Below are positions 7,020-14,293 of a stretch of DNA of 21,765 nt, in pieces; positions within the stretch are counted from its first letter, which is position 1, and each line of letters starts with the position of its first letter. The position numbers were made by a program, and so were the translations under genes. The DNA lies in assembly GCA_964569295.1 (NCBI GenBank), contig CAZMVU010000074.1, positions 1-21,765 of the forward strand, in the 5' to 3' direction. The stretch is from CAZMVU01 sp964569295 (GTDB lineage: Bacteria > Hydrogenedentota > Hydrogenedentia > Hydrogenedentales > JAGMZX01). The notes below the pieces were generated by a model. The model saw only the letters and a program-made list of their open reading frames with translations. It ran no database searches and was not told where the DNA came from.

Positions 7020-8569
7020 CCGCCGCCGTATTCGACATACGCGGCGGCGACTATGCAGCCGGCGGCGGCGGCTCGCGGCGGCTCAAGGCCCTCTTGCAGG
7101 AAGTGGGCGTCGACCCGAAAACCACGCGCCGTGCGATGGTCGCCGCCTATGAAGCCGAGATGAACGCCGTGATCCACGGCGGCGATGCGCAGATGCGGGT
7201 GGCCCTTGACCCCCACTTGCTGGAAGTGACGGTTACCGACGCGGGCCCGGGCATTGCCGATGTGCCGGCGGCGTTGTGCGAAGGATTCTCGACGGCCCCG
7301 GCGGCCGCTCGTGAACTCGGGTTCGGCGCGGGGATGGGCTTGCCTAACATCCGCAAGAATACGGACCGGTTCACTATCCGTTCCGCACCGGGCCGGGGGA
7401 CGCAGTTGCGCTTCGCCGTATTGCTCGCCGCGACGCCCGGGCTAGCGGAGGCCGGCCCCGTGCCCCATCTGACACCGGCAGACTGCGTAACCTGTGGGCG
7501 GTGTGTGCGCGCCTGCCCCACGGGCGCTCTGCGTCTGTATGGCGATGCGCTTCACCTGCGTGCCGAGCAGTGTATCGGCTGCAACGTGTGTGCGTCGGTG
7601 TGCCCCGAGCGCGTGTTTCATCCCTTTGATCCGGCGGATGCCGCCCCTGTTGGCGGCACGCTCCTCCTGCCCACCTCGGCGCTTGGCCAGGCCCCCGGCA
7701 TGACCGCCGAAGCGTTGGCCGCGTTGCCGGCGGCGGCCGTGCGTGCGATGAGCGCGTGGGAACAGGCCATGGCCCAGGCGGTACGCACCTTCGCGGAGAC
7801 CGCGCCCACGCAGCCGGTCATCGCCCCGGTGTGTCCGGCGGCCGTGGCGCTTATCCGCCTGCGGTTCCCAGCCCTGCTTATCCACGTGGCGCCGCTGGTG
7901 ACGCCGCTCGAGGCGGCCCTCGACACCCCGGAGGAGGCCGTGGTGGCCGCAGTCCCCATGTGCCCGGCCCAGGCAGCGCTTGCTGTATCCGGCCCGATGA
8001 CCCGGGTGGCCCGGGTAACCATGGATACCCTGTGTGTAGCCCTGACGGAAATCCGCCGGGCCGCGGCGCACGAACACCCCCCGTACGTGCCCGGGCCCGC
8101 GGAAGGCGGCGCCCTGCTCGAAATCTCGGGTCCGGAACAGGTGATGCGCTTTCTTGAACGCCTCGAGGCCGGTGCGCCCACGGTGCGCGGGCCGGTCGCA
8201 CTGTACCTGTGCCCGGGCGGATGCTACGGCGCCCCCGGCTGGCCCGAAGTAGCCGCTATTGCCCGGCAGCGTGCGGCGGTCATCGCCCCGGCTTTCGACA
8301 CGGCCAGCCACGCCGTACACCGCACGGCGCCCCTTACCCCGCGCGCGGGCGAAAGGCTGGATGATGATATGGCGGCGGCCATCGACAAGTTGGGCCGCAT
8401 TGACACCTTGGTGACACAGCTTCCCGGGCGTGACTGCGCCGCTTGCGGCGCACCGAACTGTGCGGCCTTCGCCACAGACGTGGTGCAGGGGCGCGCCGCG
8501 TTGGGTGCGTGTCCATATTGTGGAAAAACGCCCGCGCCCACCCGGCGCAGAGAGGAGGACGGGGATTGA
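7016..8569 (+). CDS. GHKL ATPase fused to ferredoxin and [FeFe]-hydrogenase-like domains
   Basis: A 517-aa multidomain protein, probably a cytoplasmic redox sensor. Residues 20-135 form a GHKL/anti-sigma-type ATPase: N-box EAEMNAVIH (46-54), G1 DAGPGI (75-80), G2 GFGAGMGLPNI (102-112). Two [4Fe-4S] motifs follow: C157, C160, C163, C167 and C186, C189, C192, C196. Residues about 265-435 resemble the hydrogenase large-subunit C-terminal region, with C273 in PVCPAAV, C316 in VPMCPAQ, and C399/C403 in LCPGGC standing where the H-cluster ligands L1-L3 lie. L1 and L2 are degenerate. The C-terminus has a CO-dehydrogenase/RnfB-like cluster motif (C474-x2-C477-x4-C482-x16-C499). The ATG overlaps the previous stop. 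In related operons the ATPase and iron-sulfur parts are usually separate genes. Catalytic hydrogenase activity is unlikely; sensing is inferred. Confidence 0.85.
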   Translation: MTAAVFDIRGGDYAAGGGGSRRLKALLQEVGVDPKTTRRAMVAAYEAEMNAVIHGGDAQMRVALDPHLLEVTVTDAGPGIADVPAALCEGFSTAPAAARELGFGAGMGLPNIRKNTDRFTIRSAPGRGTQLRFAVLLAATPGLAEAGPVPHLTPADCVTCGRCVRACPTGALRLYGDALHLRAEQCIGCNVCASVCPERVFHPFDPADAAPVGGTLLLPTSALGQAPGMTAEALAALPAAAVRAMSAWEQAMAQAVRTFAETAPTQPVIAPVCPAAVALIRLRFPALLIHVAPLVTPLEAALDTPEEAVVAAVPMCPAQAALAVSGPMTRVARVTMDTLCVALTEIRRAAAHEHPPYVPGPAEGGALLEISGPEQVMRFLERLEAGAPTVRGPVALYLCPGGCYGAPGWPEVAAIARQRAAVIAPAFDTASHAVHRTAPLTPRAGERLDDDMAAAIDKLGRIDTLVTQLPGRDCAACGAPNCAAFATDVVQGRAALGACPYCGKTPAPTRRREEDGD

Positions 8570-8919
8570 ACCTGGAGCAGTTGGCCGCAAAAATGGAACT
8601 CAATAACCTGACGCCGGAGGTCACGCTCGACGCCAGTCAGGAAATCACTGCCGGCTACGCCTCGGATCTGCTGAGCGATGTCCTCGCCCACGGTCCCGAG
8701 GGCGGTGTGCTGGTGACGGTGCAGATCCACCTCAATGTGGTCGCCGTGGCCGTTCATGCTGGCATGGCCGCCGTCATCTTCGCCCTGGACCGCCGGCCCG
8801 ACGAAGACACGCGCCTGCGCGCCGTCGAGGAGGGTGTCGCCTTGTTTGCCGCGCGGCACGACGCCTTCGAGTTGGTGGGGCGCCTTTATGCGTTCGGCAT
8901 TCGGGGAACGGCCCGGTGA
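8566..8919 (+). CDS. DRTGG domain protein (second paralogue)
   Basis: A 117-aa protein of the DRTGG type; EITAGYASDLLSDVLAHG and VTVQIHLNVVAVAV match the family's conserved centre, here closer to the usual pattern than in the first paralogue. TTG at 8566 is chosen as start: AGGAGG lies 8 bases upstream, and the codon overlaps the preceding stop (TTGA). The first in-frame ATG would remove the N-terminal helix. The stop overlaps the next gene's GTG (GTGA at 8916-8919). Function is unknown. Its constant presence beside PHP and ATPase genes in hydrogenase clusters suggests a ligand-binding or signalling subunit. Confidence 0.8.
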   Translation: MNLEQLAAKMELNNLTPEVTLDASQEITAGYASDLLSDVLAHGPEGGVLVTVQIHLNVVAVAVHAGMAAVIFALDRRPDEDTRLRAVEEGVALFAARHDAFELVGRLYAFGIRGTAR

Positions 8920-9662
8920 AAGCGTTCGCCGCCGATCTGCACATTCATACCGCGCTTTCCCCCTGTGCCGACGACGGTATGACCCCGCCGGAAATCGCCG
9001 TGGCCGCCATCGAGGCCGGACTCGACCTTATCGCCGTGTGCGACCACAACAGCGCGGGCAATGCCGCCGCCGTACAACAAGTGGCGCGCGGTCCCGGCCA
9101 TGGCATGCTCACGGTCATCGCCGGGATCGAGATCGCCACGCGTGAGGAAGTGCACCTCCTCGCCCTTTTTTCGGATGCGCCCGTGGCCGAAGAGGTCGCC
9201 CGTGCCATCCGCGGCACCCTGCCCGAAGTGCGCGGCGCCAAACGCCGTGTGGGCCGGCAGTGGCTGCTCGAATACGACGGCGCACGCCTCGGCGAAGAAC
9301 CACGCATGCTTTCCCTGGCCAGCAGCTTTTCCCTCGAGGAAGCGGTGGCGCTCGTGCATCTGGCGGGCGGGCTGGCCATCGCCGCGCATGTTGACCGGCC
9401 CGCTTTCTCCGTCATGAGCCAACTCGGCTTTCTGCCGGGAAACGTGCCTTTCGACGCCCTGGAAATCTCCGCCGCAGGCGTGGATGCGGGCAAACAGCAG
9501 GCCTTCGCCGCGCACGGCTTCCCCCTGCTCACCTCGTCCGATGCGCACTACATACACGATATCGGCAAGGCGCGCACCCGCATGCATATGAATGCACCCA
9601 CGTTCGAGGAAGTGGCCAAGTGCCTGCGTGGCGATGGCGGGAGGCGTTGCACCTTTGCGTGA
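8916..9662 (+). CDS. PHP domain metal-dependent phosphoesterase
   Basis: A 248-aa PHP (polymerase and histidinol phosphatase) domain protein, expected to hydrolyse a phosphoester using two or three metal ions. Metal-binding motifs are in order: ADLHIHTALSPC (6-17), CDHNS, the GIEI segment, AAHVDRP, and SSDAHY near residue 210. GTG start at 8916 overlaps the previous stop by 4 bases. The DNA-polymerase and HisK-type extensions are absent, so this is a stand-alone phosphatase as found in HydABC-type operons. The substrate is unknown; in context it may oppose a phosphorylation carried out by one of the two ATPase proteins, which is inference. Confidence 0.88.
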   Translation: MKAFAADLHIHTALSPCADDGMTPPEIAVAAIEAGLDLIAVCDHNSAGNAAAVQQVARGPGHGMLTVIAGIEIATREEVHLLALFSDAPVAEEVARAIRGTLPEVRGAKRRVGRQWLLEYDGARLGEEPRMLSLASSFSLEEAVALVHLAGGLAIAAHVDRPAFSVMSQLGFLPGNVPFDALEISAAGVDAGKQQAFAAHGFPLLTSSDAHYIHDIGKARTRMHMNAPTFEEVAKCLRGDGGRRCTFA

Positions 9663-10200
9663 ACTGGCGTTGCACATACTCGACCTCATGGAAAACAGTG
9701 TGCGGGTCGAGGCGGCGGTGGTTTGTGTGGCAGTCGAGGTGGACCCCGCCGCGGACCGGCTCGTCATCACTGTGGCAGACGATGGCCCCGGCCTGCCGGG
9801 CGACCCGGACACCGTGCTCGATCCCTTCTACACCACCAAAGCCGGCAAACGCACCGGCCTTGGCCTCAGTCTGTTTCGCGCCGCGGCGGAAGGGGCGGGC
9901 GGCTCTTTCGAAGTGGGGGTGTCGGAGTTTGGCGGCGCGCGCGTGACCGGCGTATTCGGATTCAACCACCTGGACCGTGCACCGCTGGGCGACCTGCCGG
10001 GCACCTTCCTCACCATGGTGCTGGCGAATCCAGCGGTCGACTTCTGGTGCCGGGTGGTCACGCCCGGAACCGAGCACATGGTGCGCACTTCGGACATCGT
10101 GGTTGCGCTCGGCGACAAGGCCGCCGACGACTACGCGGTTGCGAAGGCCGTGGCTGATGCTGTCAGAGATGCTGTGCAATGCCTGCTGCCGCCGCACTGA
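9655..10200 (+). CDS. GHKL-type ATP-binding protein
   Basis: A 181-aa histidine-kinase-like ATPase domain protein. It has N-box LHILDLMENSV (7-17), G1 DDGPGL, a DPFYTTK segment and G2 RTGLGLSLFRAA, but no histidine phosphotransfer domain and no sensor domain. About 80 residues follow the ATPase core with no recognised fold. The TTG at 9655 is chosen because GGGAGG sits about 10 bases upstream and related proteins begin with REL/KEL-x-LHILD. It overlaps the PHP gene by 8 bases. It is the last gene of the operon; in Clostridia this gene is usually followed by nuoE, nuoF and hydA homologues, which are missing here. Confidence 0.85.
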   Translation: MRELALHILDLMENSVRVEAAVVCVAVEVDPAADRLVITVADDGPGLPGDPDTVLDPFYTTKAGKRTGLGLSLFRAAAEGAGGSFEVGVSEFGGARVTGVFGFNHLDRAPLGDLPGTFLTMVLANPAVDFWCRVVTPGTEHMVRTSDIVVALGDKAADDYAVAKAVADAVRDAVQCLLPPH

Positions 10201-10525
10201 ACGGCCTGTGCGCCGCATACCCCAGGTGCATGCAGAACCTGTGCCCTGCGTAATTCTTCAGCACGTCTGCCGTGAGCCGTTGTCCATACTTCATAGGGCT
10301 CCCCGGTACCGGACTAGCAGCAAGCTCAATGATGTCGCACTCTTCGCTGGCTGACTGTCCCCGGTCCCAGTGCACGTGCGCAAAAGCGGTAGCAAGCCAC
10401 CGCAGTCCAAAGTGGCGCCGACGGCATGGCTACCCCTGTCGCACGCTGGTATTCGCTATCACGGAACAGATTGGCGAAACGAGTGCGCCCCTTGCAGTAT
10501 ACAGCTAAAGAAGTACCCAAAGTTC
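10201..10525. other. Convergent intergenic stretch
   Basis: This stretch lies between the end of the redox operon (plus) and the small minus-strand gene. No gene was recognised. The only clear structure is the minus-strand terminator-like hairpin at 10382-10403. No terminator was seen for the plus-strand operon. Confidence 0.5.
10382..10403 (-). terminator. Probable intrinsic terminator of the PilZ gene pair
   Basis: On the minus strand GCGGTGGC pairs with GCTACCGC (one G-U pair, tiny loop) and is followed directly by TTTT. It lies 123 bases after the small gene at 10526. The T-run is short, so termination may be partial. Confidence 0.4.
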
Positions 10526-10795
10526 TTACAGCAAGTGCGTGTCGGGCGGGGGAACGTCTTCATCCCCGGCTTTGTCTTCCGGCGTGGCTTCCCAATAGGC
10601 GCCGAGCATTTCTTCCTGGCCCGATTCGAACTGCTCGACGGAAATGCTGCCGATGACCTGCACTTCGAGCTTGGTATCAAGGCTGATAAGGCTCACGCCC
10701 GTGCCGCTCGGGAGCACGGCGGGTTTCTGCTCGGTCTTCCATTTTTTGGCGGGGCGGCCGCCCGACCACATGGTGACGATATAGATGGTTTTCAT
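10526..10795 (-). CDS. Small conserved-looking hypothetical protein
   Basis: An 89-aa acidic protein beginning MKTIYIVTMWSGGRPAKKWK, with an ordered-looking core through EVQVIGSISVEQFESGQEEM and a loose acidic tail. No named family is recognised with confidence. It starts 21 bases after the PilZ gene on the same strand and is followed by a terminator-like hairpin, so the two are probably co-transcribed. The ribosome binding site is weak (only GGA-type sequence upstream). There is no signal peptide or membrane segment. It could be a partner of the PilZ protein, but only position supports this. Confidence 0.6.
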   Translation of the reverse strand: MKTIYIVTMWSGGRPAKKWKTEQKPAVLPSGTGVSLISLDTKLEVQVIGSISVEQFESGQEEMLGAYWEATPEDKAGDEDVPPPDTHLL

Positions 10796-10816
10796 GACAT
10801 GTCCGGCGATCCCACG

Positions 10817-11323
10817 TTAGAGACCGATTGTTTCATCCAACTCATGTAAAAAGCGGAGCACCCGCTCGCGATCCTTCGTAGTTATCTGGTCGAACTGTAC
10901 GCCCGAAGCATAGCCCTCTTTCTTCGATACGGCCTTTGTCCAGCGTACATGCCCGCGCACCTGAAATGTCTCGTGCGCGCCGAGGTTGATGGTCAACCCG
11001 ACGCGCTGGCCGATGGATAGCGTTTCCCGGGTAAACAACGAAGCGCCATCGATACTCAGGTCAAGCACACGCCCCTTCATATGATACGTGTCCGCGTCCC
11101 ATGTGTCGAGGTGGCCGGCGCTGTGCACGATTTCCAGCGCGATGCGCACTTTGCACTCGTGGCGGATGGCCCGCCGCCGTTTATGCCGCTGTTCCCGGCT
11201 CATGTCGGCCTGACGTTGCGTCTGGCCCTGGCCCGGGCCTTCCCCGGCCTCGATCGCGTGCAGCCGCGCGATCATCTCCCGGTCGGCCCGGCGCCTTACG
11301 GTCTTGCGTTTGTCTTCCTGCAA
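10817..11323 (-). CDS. PilZ domain protein
   Basis: A 168-aa protein expected to bind cyclic di-GMP. The N-terminal 45 residues are charged and probably disordered. The PilZ domain follows, with the RxxxR motif (R50 to R54, within RRAIRHE) and the DxSxxG motif (D88-L-S90-I-D-G93), both needed for ligand binding. The domain continues with FQVRGHVRWTKA and YASGVQFDQI. The start is TTG at 11323, preceded by GGGAGG at 7 bases; the nearest in-frame ATG would cut off part of the N-terminus but leave the domain whole. Such proteins often control motility, polysaccharide export or transcription; the target is not evident. Confidence 0.88.
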   Translation of the reverse strand: MQEDKRKTVRRRADREMIARLHAIEAGEGPGQGQTQRQADMSREQRHKRRRAIRHECKVRIALEIVHSAGHLDTWDADTYHMKGRVLDLSIDGASLFTRETLSIGQRVGLTINLGAHETFQVRGHVRWTKAVSKKEGYASGVQFDQITTKDRERVLRFLHELDETIGL

Positions 11324-11459
11324 GCGCAGTCCTCCCTTCTTTATCCGCCCGTACCGTCATTGTGCATGAACGCTGTTCATGGCGGCAACCGGCGCATGCT
11401 TTGCGGATTTTCCGCCCGTTCGCTTCCAACGCGCGTGCCGTCTCGCGTAGGATCATGGC

Positions 11460-12575
11460 ATGATGCGAAACACAACAGGTGTACTGATGCTTGTGGCGCT
11501 GGGGGCGTGGTGTGCACTGCCGGCGGTCGCTGGTACGGCAGATGTGGCGGATGCGCTCGCGGAAACACCGTCGCTCGTGCGGCATCACCGGGGTTACGTG
11601 GGCTATCTGCGCGAGCACCCGGACCTCGGCGCAGTGGAAACACAGTACTGGGCGCTGATGCAGAATACCGGCTTCCGCGAGGTGGCGGGCCAATTCCACG
11701 AGGCACTGATGCGCGATGCCGAGATGCGCCGGCTGTTCGATGTCTTTTATGATCGGCTGGCAGAAGACGGGAACCTGGTGCGTGCGTGGACCGCGTTCTG
11801 GGAGGCGCAGACCGCGGTGTGGGGCGACAGTGCGCAGAATCAGCCCGGTCTCGCCCAGATTCAGGCGGACCCGATGGGCCTGTTGTCGTTACTGGAAGGC
11901 GGGGGAGAGGATGACGCGGACGAGAACAACGACGCGCTCGCGCCGCTATTGCGCACGTTGCGGCAGCGGCCGGAACTGGCGGCCATGCTGCGCGGAAGCT
12001 ACCGCGATTTGCTCGGTATGCCGGGAGCCGCCGAGAGCGTGGCCCCGTGGTGGCAACAGGTGGCCGCCTTCGATGCGCGCAGCGGCGGTGCCTATGGCCG
12101 GATGGCCGCGCATTTCCTGGCCCACGGGCGTCACTTCCAGCGGTGGCACCGGCGCAATCTGCGCCTGGCGGAAAAGCCGCAGGCCCGCGACTGGATACGC
12201 TGGTGGCAAGCGCGGCTGAACCTTGCGGATGTTTCGCTGGCGGACTATGGCGCCTACCTCGTGCGTCTTATGCGCGAGGAGGGCGCCGCTGCGGCAGCGG
12301 AAGCGCGATGGCGTGCACGGTTCGGGGCCGCCCCGCCATGGCCGCCGGCAAGCGGCACACCGCCGTGGCCTGGTGTGCAACGCCCGGACCCCGATGATAA
12401 GCCCCAAACCGTGCGTGCCCCCGCCGCCCCCAAGGACAGCGCGGCAACCGTGCGCCGGCCAAGCATGCCCAGCACCGCCATGCCGCAAATGCCTGGTAAG
12501 CCCGGGCATCAGGGGAAACCGCCGTTGCGCACACACGACAACACGCGGCGCGGCAAATCGCGCGCAACACCGTGA
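11460..12575 (+). CDS. Exported Trp-rich protein of unknown function
   Basis: A 371-aa protein with a clear signal peptide (charged start, hydrophobic LMLVALGAWCALPAVA, likely cleavage after AVAG or AVA). The mature part is helical in character and rich in tryptophan, with segments such as AWTAFWEAQTAVW, APWWQQ and WIRWWQ. There may be weak internal repeats (LREHPDLGAVETQYW and LRQRPELAAMLRGSY). The last 75 residues are rich in proline, basic and probably disordered. AGGA lies 7 bases before ATG 11460; ATG 11463 is an equal alternative. No family is recognised. It stands 136 bases from the divergent PilZ gene and ahead of a glycosyltransferase gene. Confidence 0.75.
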   Translation: MMRNTTGVLMLVALGAWCALPAVAGTADVADALAETPSLVRHHRGYVGYLREHPDLGAVETQYWALMQNTGFREVAGQFHEALMRDAEMRRLFDVFYDRLAEDGNLVRAWTAFWEAQTAVWGDSAQNQPGLAQIQADPMGLLSLLEGGGEDDADENNDALAPLLRTLRQRPELAAMLRGSYRDLLGMPGAAESVAPWWQQVAAFDARSGGAYGRMAAHFLAHGRHFQRWHRRNLRLAEKPQARDWIRWWQARLNLADVSLADYGAYLVRLMREEGAAAAAEARWRARFGAAPPWPPASGTPPWPGVQRPDPDDKPQTVRAPAAPKDSAATVRRPSMPSTAMPQMPGKPGHQGKPPLRTHDNTRRGKSRATP

Positions 12576-12603
12576 TACCCCGGTAGTTTTCTGGAAGACA
12601 CCT

Positions 12604-12696
12604 ATGAAACCGCACACGATTGACCCGCGCTGCAGCGCACCCGGAATACAGGTGCGCACGCGGCATTGCCCGGACGGCGGAGGCGGCGCCCCGTGA
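12604..12696 (+). CDS. Possible 30-residue peptide coupled to the glycosyltransferase
   Basis: An ATG preceded by GGAAG at about 7 bases opens a 30-codon frame that ends in TGA at 12694-12696, overlapping the GTG start of the glycosyltransferase as GTGA. The peptide has two cysteines and a glycine-rich end and no known family. Overlap by 4 bases is typical of real coupled genes, but in such a short frame it could arise by chance. Confidence 0.25.
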   Translation: MKPHTIDPRCSAPGIQVRTRHCPDGGGGAP

Positions 12697-13853
12697 AACT
12701 GGCGATCCTCAAGGGCAACCGTTTCAATCCATGGCACCTCCGTGCCTTCACCCGCCTGCCGGACGCGGATATCACCGCCTTCCACACACAGCCGGATATG
12801 CAGCGCCACCACCAGGACACCACCATCGAGCAGCCATTCGCCATGGCGCCCATTTGGCTCGACACGCAGGCCGGCTTTTTGCCGCGCCGCATCGCACGCG
12901 CTATCGGCACGCGCTACTTCGGCCGGCCGCCGGACATCGTGCCGTTCAACCAGCGGCTCAAGGGCTTCGACCTCATCCAGACATGGGAGCTTTTTACCGG
13001 CTGGTCAGAGGAGGCGATCCTGGCCAAGCGGCGCGATGGCACGCCGGTGTGCGTCATGGTGTGGGACAATATCCCGTTCAATATGGAGCGCGCCCCCGGC
13101 CGGCGTGAACGCAAGGCCCGTGTGGGCCGCGAAGCCGACCGGTTCCTGGTGCATACCGAGCGATCCCGCCGCACGCTCGATATCGAGGGCGTCGATCAGG
13201 CGCGCGTGATCAAACTCGACCCCGGTGTGGACACGCAGACCTTTTCGCCCGGTCCCGCAACGCGCGCGGTTTTCGGCCTCGATGAAGAATCTTTCGTCAT
13301 CCTGTTCGACGGCTGGTTGCTCCCGCGCAAAGGCATCGACTTTCTTCTGCTCGCGTTGCGCGAACTCGTGCGTGGCCCAGCCCTGCACGCACGGCCCGTC
13401 CAGCTCTTGGTGGTGGGCGCGGGCCCCGGCCGGGACCGCGTTCACCGGCTGGCGGCGCGCCTCGGTGTGGCGGCGCATTGTACCTTCGCCGGCCCACTGC
13501 CCTACGCCCGTATGCCCGATGCATTCCGCACGGCGGATGTTTTTGTGTTGCCGAGCATTGCGACACCGGAATGGCAGGAACCCTTCGCTATGGCAATGCT
13601 CGAGGCGATGAGCTGCGGCACGCCGGTGGTCTCGACCTACAGCGGCGCCATCCCGGAGATGGTGGAAGACACCGCCCAACTCTGCCAGCCGAACGATTTT
13701 CTCGCGCTCTATGAGGTGCTGCGCGCCATTATCGAAGACGCGCCGCGCCGCCGCGAACTCGGCGAACAAGGCCGCGAACTCGCCCTACGCCGCTACCACC
13801 TCGACCGCTATACCGCCGACCTCGCACGTGTTTACAACGACCTGCTGGGATAA
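12693..13853 (+). CDS. Glycosyltransferase family 4 protein
   Basis: Transfers a sugar from a nucleotide-sugar donor to an unknown acceptor, probably in envelope polysaccharide or glycolipid synthesis. The 386-aa protein has a GT-B layout. The N-terminal acceptor half (about 1-190) is followed by a C-terminal donor half with GWLLPRKGIDFLLLAL, LLVVGAGPGRD, ADVFVLPS and the EPFAMAMLEAMSCGTPVV segment with the E-x7-E motif. GTG at 12693 is chosen: GGAGG lies 9 bases upstream, and the alternative TTG at 12666 adds only an arginine-rich stretch. No membrane segments. No sugar-pathway neighbours, so the substrate cannot be named. Confidence 0.9.
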   Translation: MKLAILKGNRFNPWHLRAFTRLPDADITAFHTQPDMQRHHQDTTIEQPFAMAPIWLDTQAGFLPRRIARAIGTRYFGRPPDIVPFNQRLKGFDLIQTWELFTGWSEEAILAKRRDGTPVCVMVWDNIPFNMERAPGRRERKARVGREADRFLVHTERSRRTLDIEGVDQARVIKLDPGVDTQTFSPGPATRAVFGLDEESFVILFDGWLLPRKGIDFLLLALRELVRGPALHARPVQLLVVGAGPGRDRVHRLAARLGVAAHCTFAGPLPYARMPDAFRTADVFVLPSIATPEWQEPFAMAMLEAMSCGTPVVSTYSGAIPEMVEDTAQLCQPNDFLALYEVLRAIIEDAPRRRELGEQGRELALRRYHLDRYTADLARVYNDLLG

Positions 13854-13914
13854 GCCGGCGGTGCGTAACCAATGTGGGCTGCGCCGACAAACCATGGGTG
13901 AACAGGCGTATTCC

Positions 13915-13941
13915 CCGATTTCCGATTTCCGATTTCCGATT
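13915..13941. repeat. Seven-base tandem repeat
   Basis: The unit CCGATTT is present three times in full and once less one base. It lies in the intergenic stretch after the glycosyltransferase gene, just before a REP hairpin. Copy number may vary by replication slippage. Confidence 0.8.
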
Positions 13942-13961
13942 CGTAATGACTTGTGATTAGG

Positions 13962-14004
13962 GGCCGGGGGCCCAGGCTGGTATGGTACGGGCCGTTGGCC
14001 CTGA
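13962..14004 (+). repeat. Solitary REP-type hairpin element
   Basis: The sequence GGCTGGTATGGTACGG leads into the hairpin GGGCC-GTT-GGCCC (13989-14001). The same leader and hairpin occur twice beside the transposase at 18428-18454 and 18554-18580, and in reverse orientation at 17584-17608 and 17784-17808. This is therefore a dispersed copy of the family. Confidence 0.75.
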
Positions 14005-14028
14005 AGAAAGGGCGGGTTCTGGTCTATG

Positions 14029-14290
14029 GGGAGGGCGCGCGTCCCCGCGAGCCGAAACGCCACGTAATCCCCCAACACACCGGTCAGGGAGGGCGCGCGT
14101 CCCCGCGAGCCGAAACGCCACGTAATCCCCCAACACGCCGGTCAGGGAGGGCGCGCGTCCCCGCGAGCCGAAACGCCACGTAATCCCCCAACACGCCGGT
14201 CAGGGAGGGCGAGCGTCCCCGCGAGCCGAAACGCCACGTAATCCCCCAACACACCGGTCAGGGAGGGCGAGCGTCCGCGCGAGCGGCGCG
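14029..14290. repeat. 58-bp tandem repeat, about 4.4 copies
   Basis: Full units begin at 14029, 14087, 14145 and 14203, with a partial fifth from 14261. Each starts with GGGAGGGCG and contains GCGAGCCGAAACGCCACG and CGTAATCCCCCAACAC. Units differ only at a few positions (for example GCGC versus GCGA, and ACACACC versus ACACGCC). The period is not a multiple of three, so it is not a protein repeat. There are no unique spacers between units, so it is not a CRISPR array. It ends a few bases from the stop codon of the HTH gene at 14294. Confidence 0.92.
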
Positions 14291-14293
14291 TGG

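Noticed and set aside
10163..10375. Minus-strand frame between the redox operon and the PilZ pair
   Set aside because: It overlaps the end of the ATPase gene, has no ribosome binding site, and I recognise no family.
13785..14283. Minus-strand frames across the 58-bp repeat as a repeat protein
   Set aside because: The 58-base period shifts frame at every unit, so no single frame reads the repeat as a periodic protein.
14029..14290. 58-bp repeats as a CRISPR array
   Set aside because: Units are contiguous with no unique spacers, and no cas genes are near.
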